11,754 nt of DNA from Flavobacteriales bacterium UBA5869. GTDB lineage: Bacteria; Bacteroidota; Bacteroidia; Flavobacteriales_D; Crocinitomicaceae. The notes under the pieces are model-generated. The model saw only the letters and a program-made list of their open reading frames with translations. It was not told where the DNA came from and ran no database searches. This document shows, in pieces, positions 11,041-11,754 of this stretch. How positions within the stretch are numbered: position 1 is the stretch's first letter; each line of letters begins with the position of its first letter. The position numbers and the translations under genes are program-made. The stretch lies in assembly GCA_002432565.1 (NCBI GenBank), contig DJFP01000175.1, forward strand, positions 11,834-23,587. Direction: 5' to 3'.

Positions 11041-11754
11041 TCAATTCACCAACGCTGATTTCACTTCTCGTGGTCCGTTATTATTCGAAGGACCTTTGAA
11101 CCTGTCTTTGGGAGGATTTCCCGGTTTGCTCTTCGGTTGTGGTTTTGGCCGCGTTTTCGGATTGTAAAAATGGTCCAGCATGCGGTAAAGATCCGGGTGT
11201 TCCCGTTCCAGTTTATCGGGGTTCTCAAAAAAGAATTCGCTGATTACGGCTAAAAATTCGGCATTGCTGGTGGATGCATAATCGCGGATACTTGAATTCC
11301 CTGTCCGGATGGACGTCATTTTGGTGTGGATGATCTGCAGCCAGGGTTTGAGGTCGATTTCCTGGATAATCGTTGCCATCTTGCCGTCTATTTTTCCGTC
11401 CTGCATGTCAAGCACATGGACGAATTCATGGATGGCTACATTTTTTTGGTCGTTGTTATTGTAAAAGCCTTCCACCAAAGCTTTTCGCGATAGTTTTACT
11501 TTTCCTTCCATTTTCCCCCAGCCCACCAATCCGTTGGCATATTGGTCTGTATTCGGGATCAGGAATTTGTCCGGGTGGATTTCCACCACTTCCAGGTTTG
11601 AGTAATGCCAGGAATCAAATCCGAAAATGGGGATAATGGCACCGGAAGCTACCAGGATCCTGTCCAGGTGTGTGACTTCCGTATCAACACCAACAATCTG
11701 AACGTTCAGCAAAAAGATATGTACGCGTTTTTCGAATTTGCTTTTATCCAGCGG
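11041..11754 (-). CDS. MtfA-family (M90) zinc metallopeptidase, N-terminus cut by window edge
   Basis: Cytoplasmic-type zinc peptidase related to E. coli MtfA, the Mlc-binding aminopeptidase. The frame is open to the window edge and the upstream residues (KFEKRVHIFLLNVQIVG) fit the family, so the gene continues to the right; a TTG at 11712 is not its start. Visible features are LVASGAIIPIFGF (the family's 'AA.AiiPvFgF' block), SWHYSNLEVVEIHP, KVKLSRKAL, the zinc motif HEFVHVLDMQDG (H residues encoded near 11430-11416) and NAEFLAVISEFFFENPDKL, whose Glu residues supply the third zinc ligand in the family. After the fold it carries a Pro/Lys-rich tail of about 40 residues (TRPKPQPKSKPGNPPKDRF...), likely disordered and unusual for MtfA. 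No Sec signal can be judged because the start is missing. The substrate is unknown. Confidence 0.9.
   Translation of the reverse strand, partial: PLDKSKFEKRVHIFLLNVQIVGVDTEVTHLDRILVASGAIIPIFGFDSWHYSNLEVVEIHPDKFLIPNTDQYANGLVGWGKMEGKVKLSRKALVEGFYNNNDQKNVAIHEFVHVLDMQDGKIDGKMATIIQEIDLKPWLQIIHTKMTSIRTGNSSIRDYASTSNAEFLAVISEFFFENPDKLEREHPDLYRMLDHFYNPKTRPKPQPKSKPGNPPKDRFKGPSNNNGPREVKSALVN

Overview
The window looks like the chromosome of a Bacteroidota (Bacteroidetes) bacterium, perhaps a Crocinitomicaceae/Fluviicola-type organism. The evidence is the near absence of Shine-Dalgarno sequences, promoter boxes of the Bacteroidota type (TTG then about 19-20 bases then TAnnTTTG), a BlaI/M56-peptidase pair of the usual Bacteroidota kind, and small secreted proteins with a lipobox or an 'AQ' signal cleavage site. 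The exact genus is a guess. The first ~2.6 kb is visibly more AT-rich than the rest and may be an acquired segment.

Region 1 (1-1840): the 5' half of a type I restriction-modification methylase gene (hsdM) runs off the left edge. It is preceded 3 bases away by a small XRE-type helix-turn-helix gene, probably its regulator. Divergent from these are a 69-residue predicted coiled-coil protein and a 143-residue protein of unknown function. The intergenic region between the divergent pairs holds several related inverted-repeat motifs that look like operators.

Region 2 (1841-3564): a DUF1428 (YbaA-like) gene lies between two diverged direct copies of a ~115-base repeat. It is followed by a secreted protein of unknown function.

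Region 3 (3649-7305, minus strand): this is the most interesting part. Two neighbouring genes encode proteins with a related N-terminal leader (M..P..KKT, then SF.DNR) of the kind seen on proteins associated with extracellular contractile injection systems and DUF4157-type toxins. One carries a C-terminal HNH nuclease domain with a zinc ribbon, a KKRKR basic motif and long acidic stretches. The other is a 774-residue protein with a single cysteine and conserved-looking GDHHAAVV, FENY, WHFNMYG and QSFHE blocks, suggesting a papain-like fold. No obvious immunity gene is present. A small cysteine-rich protein gene lies upstream on the same strand.

Region 4 (7439-10842): a START/AHSA1-like (SRPBCC) gene converges on a BlaI repressor and M56 BlaR1-like peptidase operon, with a strong hairpin terminator between them. 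The blaI promoter is clear: its spacer is filled with a palindromic operator, and the predicted transcript start is almost at the ATG. The M56 protein lacks a penicillin-sensor domain and instead ends in two blocks of heptad repeats. A lipoprotein gene diverges from blaI and ends at a hairpin terminator.

Region 5 (11041-11754, minus strand): most of an MtfA-family (M90) zinc peptidase with a Pro/Lys-rich tail, cut by the right edge. No rRNA, tRNA, CRISPR array, transposase or replication origin was seen, and no gene-free stretch exceeds 300 bases.
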